Counted from the first letter of the stretch, positions 1 to 11,627 are shown. The stretch is 64,000 nucleotides of DNA from Isoetes taiwanensis (GCA_021234155.1 JAJEKV010000014.1:21221513-21285512), one strand, 5' to 3'. The notes: generated from the sequence alone by a model not told the origin. Program-made: numbers and translations.

Positions 1-354
1 CTCAAAGAGATTCATCTTCTGATTTCTTCACACCAAAATTTGCTCTCATCTTCAAATCTTGCTTTAATGATAATCTTTACAAGATAATGCTAATGCTAAT
101 TAATTATAACTCCTAAAGCTTGCTGGATTTATAATGGTATTACGGGGGCAAAGCAAACCTTTGCAGTTTGGTACATTTGTTGTAAAAGTGTCTTGGCGTT
201 TGCAACCTGGATAATTAAATGCAGATTATACACTTTCTGTTTTATCTTAACCAATAAAGGTGTATTCTGCCATCTTTGGATGGCATTGCTGAATTCTCTT
301 AGACTTCCTGCCCGCACATAATTTCAATACATTTCCTTGTAAAAACTCGAACAG
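1..354 (+). other. Probable intron upstream of the zinc-finger gene exons
   Basis: This stretch is AT-rich and has no convincing reading frame. It ends in a good acceptor (acag at 351-354) directly before coding sequence that stays open and in frame with the next exon. It is most simply the tail of an intron, so the true start codon of the zinc-finger gene probably lies left of the window. A short exon hidden here cannot be excluded. Confidence 0.45.
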
Positions 355-1791
355 GTTGGGGGTGCAGAGCGCATGGGTTTTGCCCGAGGTATGATGCCAG
401 ATAATGGCGCTGACATCTCGCAGCAGGGGATGGTATCCTCTCATTTAGGTTTTATGAGCGAGATTGACCCTTGGATGGGACGAGGATATGATCAACCATT
501 ACCATACAATTCACAATATGTTGCTGAAGGTGGGGGATTGTCTACCCGCAACTCCACCCTGAGGTATGTCTGTGGCTCAGTACATTACCTACAATTTTAA
601 GGTTAAAGCTAACTGGGAATAACTGGTAAACTGGTTTATCAATACTGGATTCTATAAAGAAGCAGCATTATGTAAATTGCTTATAAGTCACATAGGATTT
701 GTGTAATCATCATAATCCGTATTGGGAGCACCAGGTACTATGGTGGTATATAGCATGCACCTTTTTGGATGGCTATGCTGTTTCTATCTCACCTTAACCT
801 TCTACCATGACTGGCCTTCTGTAACAAACTATTTACCCATGTAACAGTTATAATATATGTAAATTGATCCATATGCGGGTGAGTTATTCTCACATATAAC
901 AGATTTAATAAATTCAAATTGACAATATGTAGCTCAGCTATTATCATCTTTTTGTTTGGAGTACAATCAGGATGCATTTTGTGTGGCTGTTTGGCTAGAT
1001 TAGGTTTAAGTAATTCTTGGCTGCCTGACATTTTTACACGTAAATTACAGTGTTGCTAAAGAAGGAAAGAGACTTGCAGAACAACTTATTGCAACATTTG
1101 CAGCTTCCCACGATCCTCTTGGAGATGCTGGTGAAGTCCTAGCCTCTGCAGCATTATGGTTACAGACAATGAAATCTCGGATGCAAAATGCTGGGGATGG
1201 CTCTCCAAGTCTGCAAATGAATGGGGGACCTTCAACTCCTTTAATGCCATTTGGAGGTAAGCCGTTTAACTCCACAGGCTATTTCATTGAAATGGAGCTG
1301 ATCGGCCTTTGATTGCCGTATACATAGATTATTCACGAGGAAGTTATCTGCCACGTGTCAGCCCTAATGGTCATCTTGGCACTAGGACGCACCCAAATTT
1401 GAGATATGAAGATTATAAAGACAGGCCCAGTGATTTTCTAAGGGTAGGTAATATCTGAGTAACTGGAAACATATGTCAGCGTCCTTGATATTGTGATTTC
1501 TTAATCTAGGAATTTGGAGATCCTGCAGCTGTCTCAGCCTCATCAATGGGTAGTGGCTTAAAGCCCGAGCCAGGTGTCCATGGGAACTGGGAATGTGAAG
1601 AGTGCAAAAATGTCAATTTTCCAAGAAGGTAAGCATATGCATTATATTCTGTTTGAGATTGGTAGGGATCTAACTTCTTGCTTTGCAGGACAAGTTGCTT
1701 CCAATGTCATAAAAAGCGAGGTTTAAGGGGAGACGATATTGTTCGTAAATATGTGAGGACCTTGATTGAAGAAGCAGGTGGTATTATTTAA
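355..1791 (+). CDS. RanBP2-type zinc-finger protein, 3' part of a spliced gene
   Basis: Five exons join in frame: 355-563, 1051-1256, 1328-1443, 1510-1628 and 1689-1791, with stop TAA at 1789-1791. All introns are GT-AG and the phases agree at every junction. The last two exons encode a RanBP2 zinc finger: a W-x-C-x2-C start (NWECEEC), a central N-F-x-R, and a closing C-x2-C (CFQC). Fingers of this type bind single-stranded RNA or ubiquitin; in plants they occur in nuclear and organellar RNA-binding proteins. Upstream are a Gly/Met/Gln-rich stretch, a helix-prone segment (KEGKRLAEQLIATF) and a low-complexity linker. A methionine at 373 is in frame, but codons before it are also open (VGGAER), so I treat 355 as an exon edge and the gene as 5'-incomplete. 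I do not assign a specific family member. Confidence 0.75.
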
Positions 1792-2680
1792 CATGCCCAA
1801 ATTGTTGCGCTTGGCCTCGGCCTTTAACGACGTGTTTCCAGCTTCCTGATTGAACTTTTTGATGGTTGCTCAACGATATATTCAAGAAAGAATCAGCCAA
1901 GGTGATGGGTGTTCGAACCACCCTTATTTTAATATGTTTGTAAATGTAACTTCTTGGTCTCTATGATTTGCCAATCATTTATATATAAAGTCCATATTCT
2001 GAGAATGTGTAACCTATTTGGCTGTATTCTTTACACACTCGTATAAAAAGGGGTGAAAAGAAGCTTTTGAATTTGTTAAAAAAAAACCATCTGATGCTTC
2101 ATGATAGTTGCCTTGTTTGATTATTTCTTTTTTCCTCTTTAAACTGTAAAATATTTATTTTGATGAACTATGTACTAGGTAATATTCAGGCAGGGAAAAT
2201 TCCACACTGACTATTGGTGAGGTGGCGCCATATGCTTTCCTATGCTTGACGATTACCTTCAGTAATCAAGGAGAGGTTTAAATTTCCACTAAAAATTTGA
2301 CACGGTGCATCTTCTTCCTTTTTGCCTTAGCTTTGCTTCGTCAGAGAATCTATACGCTTAGGGATAGCCATAGCCAGAAGCTCTAAATAAATATTTTTTG
2401 GATTTGTTTCTTTGTTTCTTTGTTCTTGTTCTATTTGAAAGTGCGGCTTGTGTTTTTGTTCTTACCAGAGCTGTTTGTGGAAATTTGCTAGCCAGGAAAA
2501 TAGGGTAAAGTAACCAAGGCTCTCACGTGCATGAGCTCTTTGGAGGGGGTTTCTTCAAGGTCTTTTTAGCTTACAACATGCTTATGTGTTCCAAATAGTA
2601 CCTAATCTCAATGGACAACACAAACAGTTGCGCTGGATGTTGCTTGGAGACTTTCCATGCACGCATGAGGATTAACGAAA
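1792..2680. other. 3' UTR and spacer without a recognised gene
   Basis: The first 300 bases or so after the zinc-finger stop are T/A-rich, as expected for a plant 3' UTR and polyadenylation region. The rest up to about 2680 holds no reading frame, repeat or splice pattern I can support. Confidence 0.4.
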
Positions 2681-2914
2681 TTTGACGCCTTGCAGAGGAC
2701 TTGTTACAGTTGCGCCTCACAAAGGTGGCTTGGCCACGAGCATCAGATCAGATGACAGAACCCACCAAGTTGCGCAATGGCATGCAGGACTGAAGCGAAG
2801 GTCAATCGTTCTCTGGTCATTCCAGTTATCCGTATATGACTATACACACACTATATCATCTAGTTTAGAATATAGCTATAACTATAGCTAGTCCTAGAGA
2901 TTCTAACATGTCAT

Positions 2915-3278
2915 GTGTGTGAAGATGAGCTGCTTCTGTTGTGCAGCATCTTTGACATAATCATTTGCATTGGACTAGCGCAGTGGCCATCCTTTAGGGG
3001 CTACACTTGTAGGCAAGAGAAAGAAGGGGGTGGCTCCAGTGTCATAGATTATGTGCTGATGGGAGAGCAGGATCTGCACCTAGTCATGTACCTTCATGTT
3101 GGTACAGATAATAAAGATGAAGAAGTATATTCCGACCACCAACTCCTTTTCTTACAAGTAGATTGACAGACTATTCGAATGCCCAGTGCTCCAACACCCC
3201 CAGTGCCTTAGCTGTGCTTGGACTATGACCATGCAGAGACATATACCCAGATGGTCACAACTGACCTAGAAGAAAGAC
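2915..3278 (+). pseudogene. LINE endonuclease (EEP domain) C-terminal fragment
   Basis: The frame from 2915 to the stop at 3164-3166 reads like the end of an apurinic/apyrimidinic-type LINE endonuclease. It has a leucine-rich strand, then IGLAQWP, then a Gly-rich turn before SVIDYVL, and later the catalytic SDH motif (YSDHQLLFLQV). These are the S-x-IDYV and SDH blocks of non-LTR retrotransposon endonucleases. Open sequence after the stop (LDYDHAETY) looks like the following linker. The relic is cut at 3279 by the LTR of a gypsy element, so the gypsy insertion is younger. The N-terminal half and the reverse transcriptase are absent here; a separate LINE reverse-transcriptase fragment lies at 35.7-36.9 kb. 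Confidence 0.7.
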
Positions 3279-4789
3279 TGTGACGCTCCTAGAATCTATA
3301 TGATGCTCCCATCGTACAAACACGGGGAATTTCTCTCCCGTGGCGACTACATAACTATGGGAAGGCCCTCCATCTAACTTGGACCACTTGGGATGGCCAA
3401 GTGCCCAGGTGAGGAAAACGGAGGTGTCATTCATCTCACATCCTCTATGGGAATCCTATACAATGAAAGCGTACATACATATTAGCACCTAGCAATCATA
3501 CACAAAGTAGTATAACACCACAAAGGGTGGTCCATCCATCATCATCATCTACATGGTAGTACAAGTACAAGATAACATAGGCAATATACCATAAATAAGG
3601 GCTCTACCCGGGCTTTGACTCTATGGGGTCGAATGGTCACGGCCGCAAGATAACAACAGACAAAGGTAAAACATGGCGTTGGCTGGCATAGAACAATGGC
3701 TAGGGTAGTCCACTCAATCCGCCCCTCCTATGCACACTTTGCAGATAGGCTGGAACATGCTATGGCGTGATTGTATCTTTCTGGAGACGCAATCTCATGG
3801 AATCACCCTATCCTATGAGACTACTCGAGATTGCATCTTCCCAGTCCGATGAGGCAGGTCAGGAAGGCGTCCCCTCCCCAGGCATGACGGATCCCCGGGT
3901 GTGCTAGAGAACACGTGCCACATCAGTGACCCCGCATCCGTACCCGACTTACTCTCCTAAATCTAAAGGCCGGCTCACCGTGCCCGTTCGAGCCCAGGAC
4001 ATTCGTATAGGCACATCACCTGCGACCCGGGGAGTGACCGACTATAAGTCTAGCACATTATAGGAGTCCTGTAGCCAAGCTAGGCAAGACCCCACCCCCG
4101 TTTTCACCATCATACCCGTTGTCTGATGCTAAATCACAACATAGCATCCACAGCCGGGTGAGCTCTTGTGCACTGGCCGCATTTACGGGGTCTTATGGGT
4201 TCTAGCTAGAGGCATCTCTACTTATAGGAAGCTTTCAGGTCTCTATCCACCCTTAACCCCAGACACACAGGAGAAATAGAAAGAGAGAACATAATCATGA
4301 TCAAAGTATCCATCATCATCTTAATAGCACATAAAAGAGAAATTAACCATTCATTCATCTAAGCAAAGAAGGGTTAGCTGAAGCATAGACTATCTAGGGA
4401 CTAACCGGTTTCTTGACTAGAGCCATTGTCACGAAAGGCTTTTATTCTTCAAGTCTGGTTGCAGTAGCTGCTTCTCCTTTCTCCAACTCTCCCCAAATCG
4501 ATTTGGGGCAGAATTGGAGGTAGGGCCCCAATTTGCCCTCCAAACTTAGCAAGTTCCCCCTGGCCAATCAACTTGGACCAGGTGGCACTGCTTGATTGGC
4601 TTGTTTTTACTAATTAATAACCTAATTAGCCTAATTAGGTTATATACCTATTAATATTTTAGCATAGCTAATAAAAACCCTTTTAGGTTAACCCAAGTTA
4701 TTCCTTATTGACCCATAAAGGTCTACTTATATTCCGGTGATGTGTCATAGTATGTATACGTATAACATATAGATACACGGAACGTCACA
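3279..4789 (-). repeat. LTR-A, 3' LTR of the gypsy relic
   Basis: The repeat is 1,511 bp and is bounded by TGTGACGC and CGTCACA, an imperfect terminal inverted repeat with TG...CA ends. It inserted into LINE endonuclease sequence on its left. Long stretches align by eye with LTR-B and LTR-C (for example 'ggccctcc', 'tagcacctagcaa', 'gaacgtcaca'), with clearly more differences from either than those two show to each other. It contains a palindromic 'cctaattagcctaattagg' patch near 4620-4640. There is no coding content. Confidence 0.85.
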
Positions 4790-5118
4790 TTCTCCCCGCC
4801 TTGGAATAATGCTATCGCCAGTATTAGGATTAGTTTGAGAAGACAATTACGTTATAAAAGGTAAATTTATTTGCTGAAGTAATATAAGATTATATAAAGT
4901 TGTTCTAAGACCAAAGTCCCTTGAGAATAGACAATACATACCATATCACCAAAATTAGATAGGAGCACACATACAAAATAACAGTTAAATAACAAGAAAT
5001 GGCCCCAGACTGAGGCTTAGAATCTTTTGCAGTACGTCATACGCGCTACCGACCTGCAGAATTACGGTGCATCAATACCTATAAAATGATTAAAATAGTG
5101 TGGTTGAAGGGATCACCC

Positions 5119-7182
5119 CTAAGAAAAAGAAATATGAATGAAGGAAATCCTATCGTGCCTAATGCTTGCATTTCGTCTCGGCATAAGGAATGACAATGTT
5201 CCCATTATAGCCGTAGACAATTGCGTCCTATCATTAATGCCTTTCGGACCCATAACGCAGTGCTTACTATTAGGATTGGAGTCAATCGCATCCTGAATAG
5301 TTCGGCCCTGGCATTCGTGCATAAAGTCTGGGTAAGCCTTGTCCAAATTTGCTTTAAAAACCAGGTTGCATCCTCTATCGGCAAATGTTTCCACTTAACC
5401 AAATACTGCAAGATTTGAGTTCTGCGGGTTTGCTTATATGCACGATCTAGGAGCGCCTCAGGCACAATCTCCAAATGATCTTCCGTCATCTCCAGAAGTG
5501 TTGGCGTGTCAAGGATCTCTTTGAGATCGGGATTATGCTTCTTGAGGAGGCTCACATGAAAGACTTTATGGACCTTCAAATACGCGGTTAGATTTAACCG
5601 GTAGGCCTAAGAACCTATCCTCTCGGTTATCTCAAAGGGTCCCGCCCATCTAGGTGCAAGCTTCTTGCAATTTTCAATTTTGAGTTTGGCCTGCTTCACC
5701 TTGATCTTTGGCCAAACGGACTCACCAACTTGAAATTCCCATGGTGTCCGATGCCTATCGACAAGGGTCTTTTGCCGGGCTCTGGCAGCTAATAAATACC
5801 CTCGAACCTCTTCGACTAAGGCTTGCATATCTGTAAGCAATTGTTGAGACACTTCCACCTTAGAAACCAGATTGTGTCATATGTCTGGAGTAAGGCATTG
5901 ATAGCCATAATTGATCATAAAAGGAGACATCCTTGAAGACTCCTGTTTAGTACTATTATATGCAAACTCCACCAAATGGATATAATCCGCCCATTGGGAT
6001 TGCTTGTTTGATTATGCGATTGGTATGTTCTGTTTGGCCATCCGTCTGCGGGTGGTAAGCTGTGCTCATGGCAAGCCTAGTTTGAATAGTGTTAAAAAAA
6101 TCCTTCCAAAATGCACTAACAAACTTAGGATCCCAGTCCGATATAATGGTATGGGTGAAGGCAGAACACCTCCTTTGTGAACAACGAGGCGGTATCTAAT
6201 GCAGTATCGGTGGTCTGACATGGCAAAAAGTGCCCCATTTTAGAAAACTTGTCGACCACCACATCAAAGCCCCCCCACAATGAAATCCATAGTAATAACT
6301 TCCCATTTTGCATTAGGAACATCTAAGGGTTGCAATTCTCCTAAGATACGTAACTGTTCCCCTTTTGTTTGCTGACATATCTGACATTGCTTAATAATGT
6401 ATTGGGCAATGTACTTCTTCATCCCTGGCCAAAAGTAGCTGGAGCGGATCTTAAAATATGTCTTCATAAATCCCGCATGGCCCGCTAAGGACTGTTATGT
6501 GTGTCGTGGAGAATGAGCTTGCGAAATCCTGATGTCTCGGGAACATAACTTATCGTTATAATAAAGAAGATAACCCTCTTTCTTATAATGGCGAAAGGCT
6601 TCCCTCTCCTCATCCGTTCTGACTTCCTTAGATAGACTTTGCATATTATCTGAAATTTCGGATCTGTAGGGGAGAGTCTATTGTATTTGCTTTACCAAAC
6701 TTACTTTGAGAGAGGAAATTGCATTACAATGTGTCCAGGTGACCAATGGATGTCTAAAAAGAGTGTCAGCAACAACATTGTGCTTGCCTGGTTTATAGAC
6801 TACTTCAAAATCATACTCCTCCAGAAATTCCAACCATCGTCGTTGTCTTAGATTGAGGTGGGCACTGGAAACTTTGGTGATTCTTATCCAACTGGAATCG
6901 CCTGCCAAGCAAGTAATGTCTCTATATTCTCAAGGCCCGGATCACAGCAAGTAACTCTTGATCATGTGTGGGGTATAACTGTTCCGCATCATTCATCTTT
7001 CTAGAATCATATGCGATTACCCTACCATCTTGCATTAATACACCGCCTGTAGAGATCTTACTGGTGTCTGTGGCAACCCACTTATCCTTCTGAGGGTCTG
7101 GCAAGGTAAGAACTGGGGCGGTTGTCAAGGCATCCTTCAATGATTGAAACCTGGCCTGGACTTTCTTCTTCCAATGTGCCAT
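5119..7182 (-). pseudogene. gypsy pol remnant: RNase H, integrase, chromodomain
   Basis: On the minus strand, 7182-6922 encodes RNase H (VLTLPDPQKDKWVATDTS, then the DQELLAVIRALR helix). 6908-6678 carries its end (YDFEVVYKPGKHNVVADTL). 6467-6264 holds the integrase H2C2 zinc-binding domain (FWPGMKKYI, CQICQQTKG) and MDFI at the start of the core. 6322-6125 continues the core ([14 protein letters not shown]). 5858-5607 is the integrase C-terminal region (RQKTLVDRHRTPWEFQVGE). 5579-5205 runs into a chromodomain-like KWKHLPIEDATW, after which the frame shifts. Polyprotein order is preserved but the frame changes at least five times, so no active protein is expected. Confidence 0.85.
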
Positions 7183-7264
7183 CCTGATATATCTTTATTG
7201 TAAATGTCCTGAACAGGTATAATAATAATCATGGAAAAGGGCATTGTCTTGCAGCGAAGAAAAA

Positions 7265-7389
7265 TACATCAGGACAGATTTGCAGTTAGCAGATATCTTT
7301 ACAAAGGCATTAAGTGGTCACAAGTTTAAATATTTGGTTGACATGATGAATTGTCTAAATACAGAGAAAGGCATCATGAAGGAGGAATG
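7265..7389 (+). pseudogene. Ty1/copia RNase H C-terminal tail
   Basis: Reading from 7265, the frame gives the typical end of a copia polyprotein: YIRTDLQLADIFTKALSG, then HKFKYLVDMM, and a stop at 7387-7389. The D-x-x-L-A-D-x-F-T-K-x-L block is diagnostic for copia RNase H. It is followed at once by a polypurine tract (gaaggaggaa, 7377-7386) and a TG that starts an LTR, the expected copia order. Everything upstream of this tail is lost at the junction with the gypsy relic near 7190-7260. Confidence 0.75.
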
Positions 7390-8144
7390 ATAGAATTATT
7401 ATTAATGTAACTTTGATTAAGTTGAATATTGTGACAGAGGTATATAAGGATTTGAAGTGTAATTGTGAATATACAGAATTGAGCCAGAGAAGACATATAT
7501 TGAAGCTGAACCAGCATGAGTAAATCAGTGAAGATATACACAATAGAAATATTAGGTTAAACTTAATATCTATGAGAAGATAAAGACTTGGATTCTTTTT
7601 AAAGTTTGTGACATGGAAAATAAGGTGTGCTAAGTTTAAAGGTTTGAATAGTGTGATATGTTTGGAAATAATATTCGATCAAATGAATATGTAGCATAAT
7701 AACAGGGGGTTTCTTTTGTATTTTTATACTGTTTTTCCTAAGGTTTTTATATGATTTCATGAATGTATTTGATGAGACATACTAATTAGTATATCTAGAG
7801 TGCACATACGTTTGAACTAATTTTAATGCCCATATCCAATGGTTTAGACAAATATATCGTATATTTCGTTATTATATTGTATTTTTATTATTGTATCAGA
7901 TTTTGCCCTGCATGCAAGGCTTGAGATAACCCATTTTAGGGTTATATGTGGGAACTTATTCATCTTCTTCAGCATCACGCAGGTAGACAGGCCGGCCTCA
8001 GGATCAACATTCGAGCATCCAGATTGTCTCTAGCATCCAAAGATCCGGACTTCAAAAGAAGGCGGCGGGATCGCACCGGCAAAGACAAGTGCCTGAATAC
8101 AGGGATCTCCATCCCGCCCAATACACAAACCATGCCGACTCCTT
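7387..8144 (+). repeat. Copia-type LTR, probable full length
   Basis: It starts with TG right after the polypurine tract of the copia tail and has a TATA-like 'tatataagg' near 7441. It appears to run to about 8144, where TGGCATCAGATCG follows, a sequence close to the tRNA-Met primer-binding site TGGTATCAGAGC. An LTR with a polypurine tract on one side and a primer site on the other is expected in a tandem LTR arrangement. The right half (from about 7686, 'aatatgtagcat') is repeated in inverted orientation inside the Helitron at 41755-42094, including the primer-site-like end. The right boundary is uncertain because no clear CA end is visible. Confidence 0.5.
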
Positions 8145-9030
8145 CTTGGCATCAGATCGAAATTTAGCACAAGGGTTTTTCGGCCAGCAGCAGATATGAA
8201 ATAATTTAGTTCAGGTCGGATTCACAGGCCCTTTTGGTCAGCATGGGGTTCTTTGTTCATAGGGGGGTTTAGGGCATCGGATCTTTTTCCTTGGAACTTT
8301 TCCTTTGAGCTTCTTTGAAAGGAAAGATCATGATCGTATGATCTGGTATAAACGAGAGCACAACACAGGTATGATTTTGTTTTGCTAGCTTTGCAATTTT
8401 GAGTAGAACAGGAAGAAGCCGGAGAATATAAGACACTGGCACACAGGGGTCACAAATGCCAGTCAAAAATAGAATCAACAATTGCCGAATCTGTATTCCG
8501 GCCAACATTATGTGAGTAGCACAGTACAAAGAAAGGCCTAGGAATCTTTGCCTCTTGTTTTTAATTTGAGCCCCCAGATCGATGGGCCAGGTCTAGGGCC
8601 ACCGTTTTCTGGATCAAACACTACTATTGCAAAGAAGAAGCTCAGCCCTTTTTTACGATGGGGGCGATGGATTTTCCCATATCTTCAAGCGAATTAGCCT
8701 GGTTTTATCCTGGAATTAGCTGGTTTTATCCTTGCCAAAGACACAGAGTAGTTTTTGGAGCGATGGATTTCCTCACCGGAATTGAAAGGAAAGGTTAGCT
8801 ATTTGGTTTCTGTTCGCTTATTCCAAAGCAAATTGAGACTTGTGAAGCATGCATTCTCCAGGTGATTTTTAACTATAATGGGTTTTAACTATAATGGGTA
8901 AATGAAGAGTACATCTTATTGTGTGAATTTAAAGTGCCCAGTGTGAATTTATTGTGTGAATGACATTCTTTGACCTGCATAGGTGAATCAACATGGCCCA
9001 TTCTAAAGTAGGCTTCATTGGATTTGAAAG
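8145..9030. other. Unassigned sequence, possibly retrotransposon leader
   Basis: This follows the primer-site-like sequence of the copia LTR and could be decayed 5' internal sequence of a copia element. A minus frame at 8529-8269 (86 codons) has no recognisable motif. Nothing else can be supported. Confidence 0.3.
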
Positions 9031-9039
9031 AATGTACTT

Positions 9040-9190
9040 AATAGTGTTAATTTTGTACATGTATTATAAATTTTTAGGGGCTCTCGTTGCCCGGAGTAAC
9101 CCCCCGTGTGAATATGCACCCAAACCAAAGGGGGTTTCAGGGGGATTTTAATTTAAATTCGTTGGATGCAATGGTTTGTGTCAATAATAT
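9040..9190 (+). repeat. Half copy of a foldback MITE
   Basis: From 'gaatgtacttaatagtgtta' to 'ttggatgcaatgg' this matches the right arm of the foldback element at 39629-40017 closely, including the 'taaccccccgtgtgaata' core. The left arm is missing, so this is a truncated or solo-arm copy. It shows that the element is dispersed and not private to the Helitron. Confidence 0.7.
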
Positions 9191-10060
9191 TAATGATTGT
9201 GTGTTGATTATTATATTGAAAAAAAATTGAACTCGGTGCTGCTAAACCATTAGAAGAATCAGATTAAGAACCAATGCAAGCCGATTGAATTGTTAAACTG
9301 TTGAATTGAATTGAGCAATGCGGGAAGGTCAGGTTACATTGATCGGATCTGATGTTGGGCTTGTGCTCTCAGGGATAATTGAATATTTTGCTTCAATAAC
9401 AAATGAATTGTAACTTGCTCGATATATTTTCTATGGTTCTTATTTATATCATGAGTTGCTAGTTCATTTATTCAATTATTGCTCACTCAACTAGATAACA
9501 AATTCAAGTGTGTTGTTTGAATTGTTTATCTAGACTTAAGCATAAAGAGAAAATAAACATCAAATGTTCTAGTTTCTCATTTTCTCTAACACACCTATTA
9601 GTTGTTGAAAACTGCATGCAGCTCTATGATGATCATCTCAATTTGGAGTAATACCACAAACATCACAAGAGTCATTTAAACATCAGTTAAAGGGAGTAGA
9701 TAACATTGAACACGAAGTCAATCTAAGGAGACAACAACAGCATATTGCTGCTTAATGGTGTTTCAACTTTGCACACAACATTGACTTACACCACAATCCT
9801 TAGGCTTGGCAGCCAGCTCGAGGTTTTTACTACCTGCTCAAAGGGTCTGATGTGAATAATTGCAGCCTTTATAATCTACTGGCTTTTGAAGGATTGTAAT
9901 TGAATGGCTTTTGTTTTGGGATATAATATTGTTTCTCAAGTTTGTCTTTTTCAGTCTTGTTCAAAGCATAACTGCATCCCTGTTCCCTTTTTTATCAATT
10001 TAATTTGTAGCCAATTATGAGATCGGCATCACACTACTTGTGAACTCCTAGATTCCCAAC
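9191..10060. other. AT-rich intergenic DNA, nothing recognised
   Basis: There are no convincing reading frames, terminal repeats or RNA genes. A short region at about 9270-9320 repeats GAATTGAATTGA-like words. Confidence 0.4.
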
Positions 10061-10062
10061 CC

Positions 10063-10135
10063 AACAGCTCACCTTAGCAAGCAGGGGCATTTAGATTAGA
10101 ATGGCAAGGATTCAAATCCCATAGCTGCAAGCTAA
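10063..10135 (+). repeat. tRNA-like (SINE head-like) sequence
   Basis: An A-box-like stretch (cagctcaccttagcaagc, 10065-10082) is followed about 26 bases later by a near-consensus RNA polymerase III B box (ggattcaaatccc, 10108-10120). This spacing and order resemble the 5' head of a tRNA-derived SINE. A full cloverleaf is not evident, so it is not called a tRNA. It lies directly against the truncated 3' end of the PPR gene. Confidence 0.35.
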
Positions 10136-10141
10136 TTATTT

Positions 10142-11530
10142 CTAAACTGTAATATCTTGACAGGCACCGAGTAAAGTGAGCCATGTTATGGTGGTTGGCT
10201 GCATAGGGAGATTATTGATAAATTCCTCTGCTTCATCCAAACACCCTGCCCGTACAAGAAGGTTGATTAGACAATTACAGTGCTCCTCCTTAAGCAAAAT
10301 GTTATGGATTCTACTCATACAAAGGAAAAAAAGACAACCGTGTGTGATCAAACCTGCATGGCTGCAGGCAGAAAGGATAATCATGTAAGTAACATCATTT
10401 GGCATGTGGCCCCTAAGCTGCATCACTCCAAAAAGATGGAGCACCTCCTCACCACACCCTTGATAAGCATAAGCTGCAAGCATGGATGTCCATGTAACAA
10501 CATCCTGCTTCTTCATTGTCTGAAATATATCCAATGCAGTGTCTAAACTGCCACATTTCCCATACATGTCCACTAAAGCATTTCCTACTGCAATGTCTAA
10601 CTCCGACCGACTTGCGACAACATAAGCATGTATGTGTTTACCTTGAGCTAGTTCAGCTTCAGCAGCACATGCATCAAGAATGCAGGCAACCATAATGTTG
10701 TCTGGAGCCAATCCGTGTACCTTGCTCTGCTGAAAAAGTTTTATAGCTTCTGCGCTATTTCCACAAGCTATATAAGCCACAATCAATGTGGAGAAGCTCA
10801 CAACATCTAAATTTCGCATGTTGTCGAATACTGATCGCGCATCCTCTATGCTTTCGCATTTGGCATACATGTGAACAATGGCATTTCCAACGGCATGTGA
10901 TTCTACTCCACCAACCAGAACAAAAGAGTGTATTAACCTGCCTTTTGCTAGGACTTGTGAATGACAAAATGCATTTAAGATGGAAATGTATGTGACCCTG
11001 TTAGGTTTAGCACCTTGGTTCAACATAGTTTTAAACAAACTCAGAGCCTCGTCGATCTGTCCAAGTTTAGCATATGCTGCAATCATAGTATTCCAAGAGA
11101 CCACATCTCGCAAAACCATCCTGTCAAAAATTTTCCGTGCATCAGCCACTTTGCCACATTGGAGATATGCATCAACTATCATATTAAATGAGAAAATGTT
11201 TCTTCCCTGCATCGTGTTAAAAACCACTTTAGAATCAGCCAAGGCTCCACACTTGCCATACATATGGACAAGGAGAGTTTCTAAGAACACATTACCAGAG
11301 TGCCAAAATCTTATAATGTAGGCATGAACCCTTTTACCAGTATATAAAGTCTTATGGCTGCTATATTCTTTCAATAAAGAAGCATATAATTTGACCTGAT
11401 TTATGTGATCCGACGCAACTGGCACAGTACTAACATTCAAGGAAATCCCCAAATCTATTCCTTCACCTGTTGCAGAGTGGAATCGCCGAGGAGAAGCAAC
11501 GGTTTCAACCTGAAGGCTGCACACTGCCAT
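10142..11530 (-). CDS. PLS-type pentatricopeptide repeat protein, C-terminally short
   Basis: One uninterrupted 462-codon frame, intronless as most plant PPR genes are. After an N-terminal stretch of about 45 residues that could be an organelle-targeting peptide (MAVCSLQVET...), repeated 31-36-residue PPR units run to the end. Signatures include GKRVHAYIIR, LLVHMYGKCGALAD, DVVSWNTMIAAYAKLG, NAIVHMYAKC, NALVDMYGKCGSLD, ACSHAGLI and LPMQPTTITWLTLLGACQ. PLS-class proteins act in chloroplasts or mitochondria as sequence-specific RNA binders, mostly in C-to-U editing. After 'LLGACQ' one expects E, E+ and often DYW motifs; instead four unrelated residues (DITV) precede a TAG, next to SINE-like sequence. 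It may therefore be truncated, non-functional, or acting in trans with a separate DYW protein. Confidence 0.85.
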   Translation of the reverse strand: MAVCSLQVETVASPRRFHSATGEGIDLGISLNVSTVPVASDHINQVKLYASLLKEYSSHKTLYTGKRVHAYIIRFWHSGNVFLETLLVHMYGKCGALADSKVVFNTMQGRNIFSFNMIVDAYLQCGKVADARKIFDRMVLRDVVSWNTMIAAYAKLGQIDEALSLFKTMLNQGAKPNRVTYISILNAFCHSQVLAKGRLIHSFVLVGGVESHAVGNAIVHMYAKCESIEDARSVFDNMRNLDVVSFSTLIVAYIACGNSAEAIKLFQQSKVHGLAPDNIMVACILDACAAEAELAQGKHIHAYVVASRSELDIAVGNALVDMYGKCGSLDTALDIFQTMKKQDVVTWTSMLAAYAYQGCGEEVLHLFGVMQLRGHMPNDVTYMIILSACSHAGLITHGCLFFLCMSRIHNILLKEEHCNCLINLLVRAGCLDEAEEFINNLPMQPTTITWLTLLGACQDITV

Positions 11531-11627
11531 CGTAGGAAATTTAAGGCAATAATACTTAGTGCCTTTCTTTGTTGTTGGGCTTGGCTCTCGAAATGCTTTG
11601 TTTTGCCAAGGTCACGAGTATGTATAT

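Larger units (their letters stand above)
3279..7190 (-). mobile_element. Truncated Ty3/gypsy chromovirus (3' LTR plus part of pol)
   Basis: In minus orientation the order is RNase H (about 7182-6680), integrase (about 6470-5600), chromodomain-like tail (about 5580-5120), a polypurine tract (AAGGCGGGGAGAA at 4790-4802) and the 3' LTR (4789-3279). Integrase followed by a chromodomain is the chromovirus arrangement. Gag, protease and most of reverse transcriptase are missing: homology stops near 7190, where copia sequence of opposite orientation begins. Stops and frameshifts break pol at many points, so this is a dead copy. Its LTR is homologous along its length to LTR-B and LTR-C further right, which links it to the non-coding family of the 37-54 kb array. 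Confidence 0.85.

Noticed and set aside
10108-10120. Functional tRNA gene near 10.1 kb
   Set aside because: B box present but no cloverleaf; better described as SINE-like.
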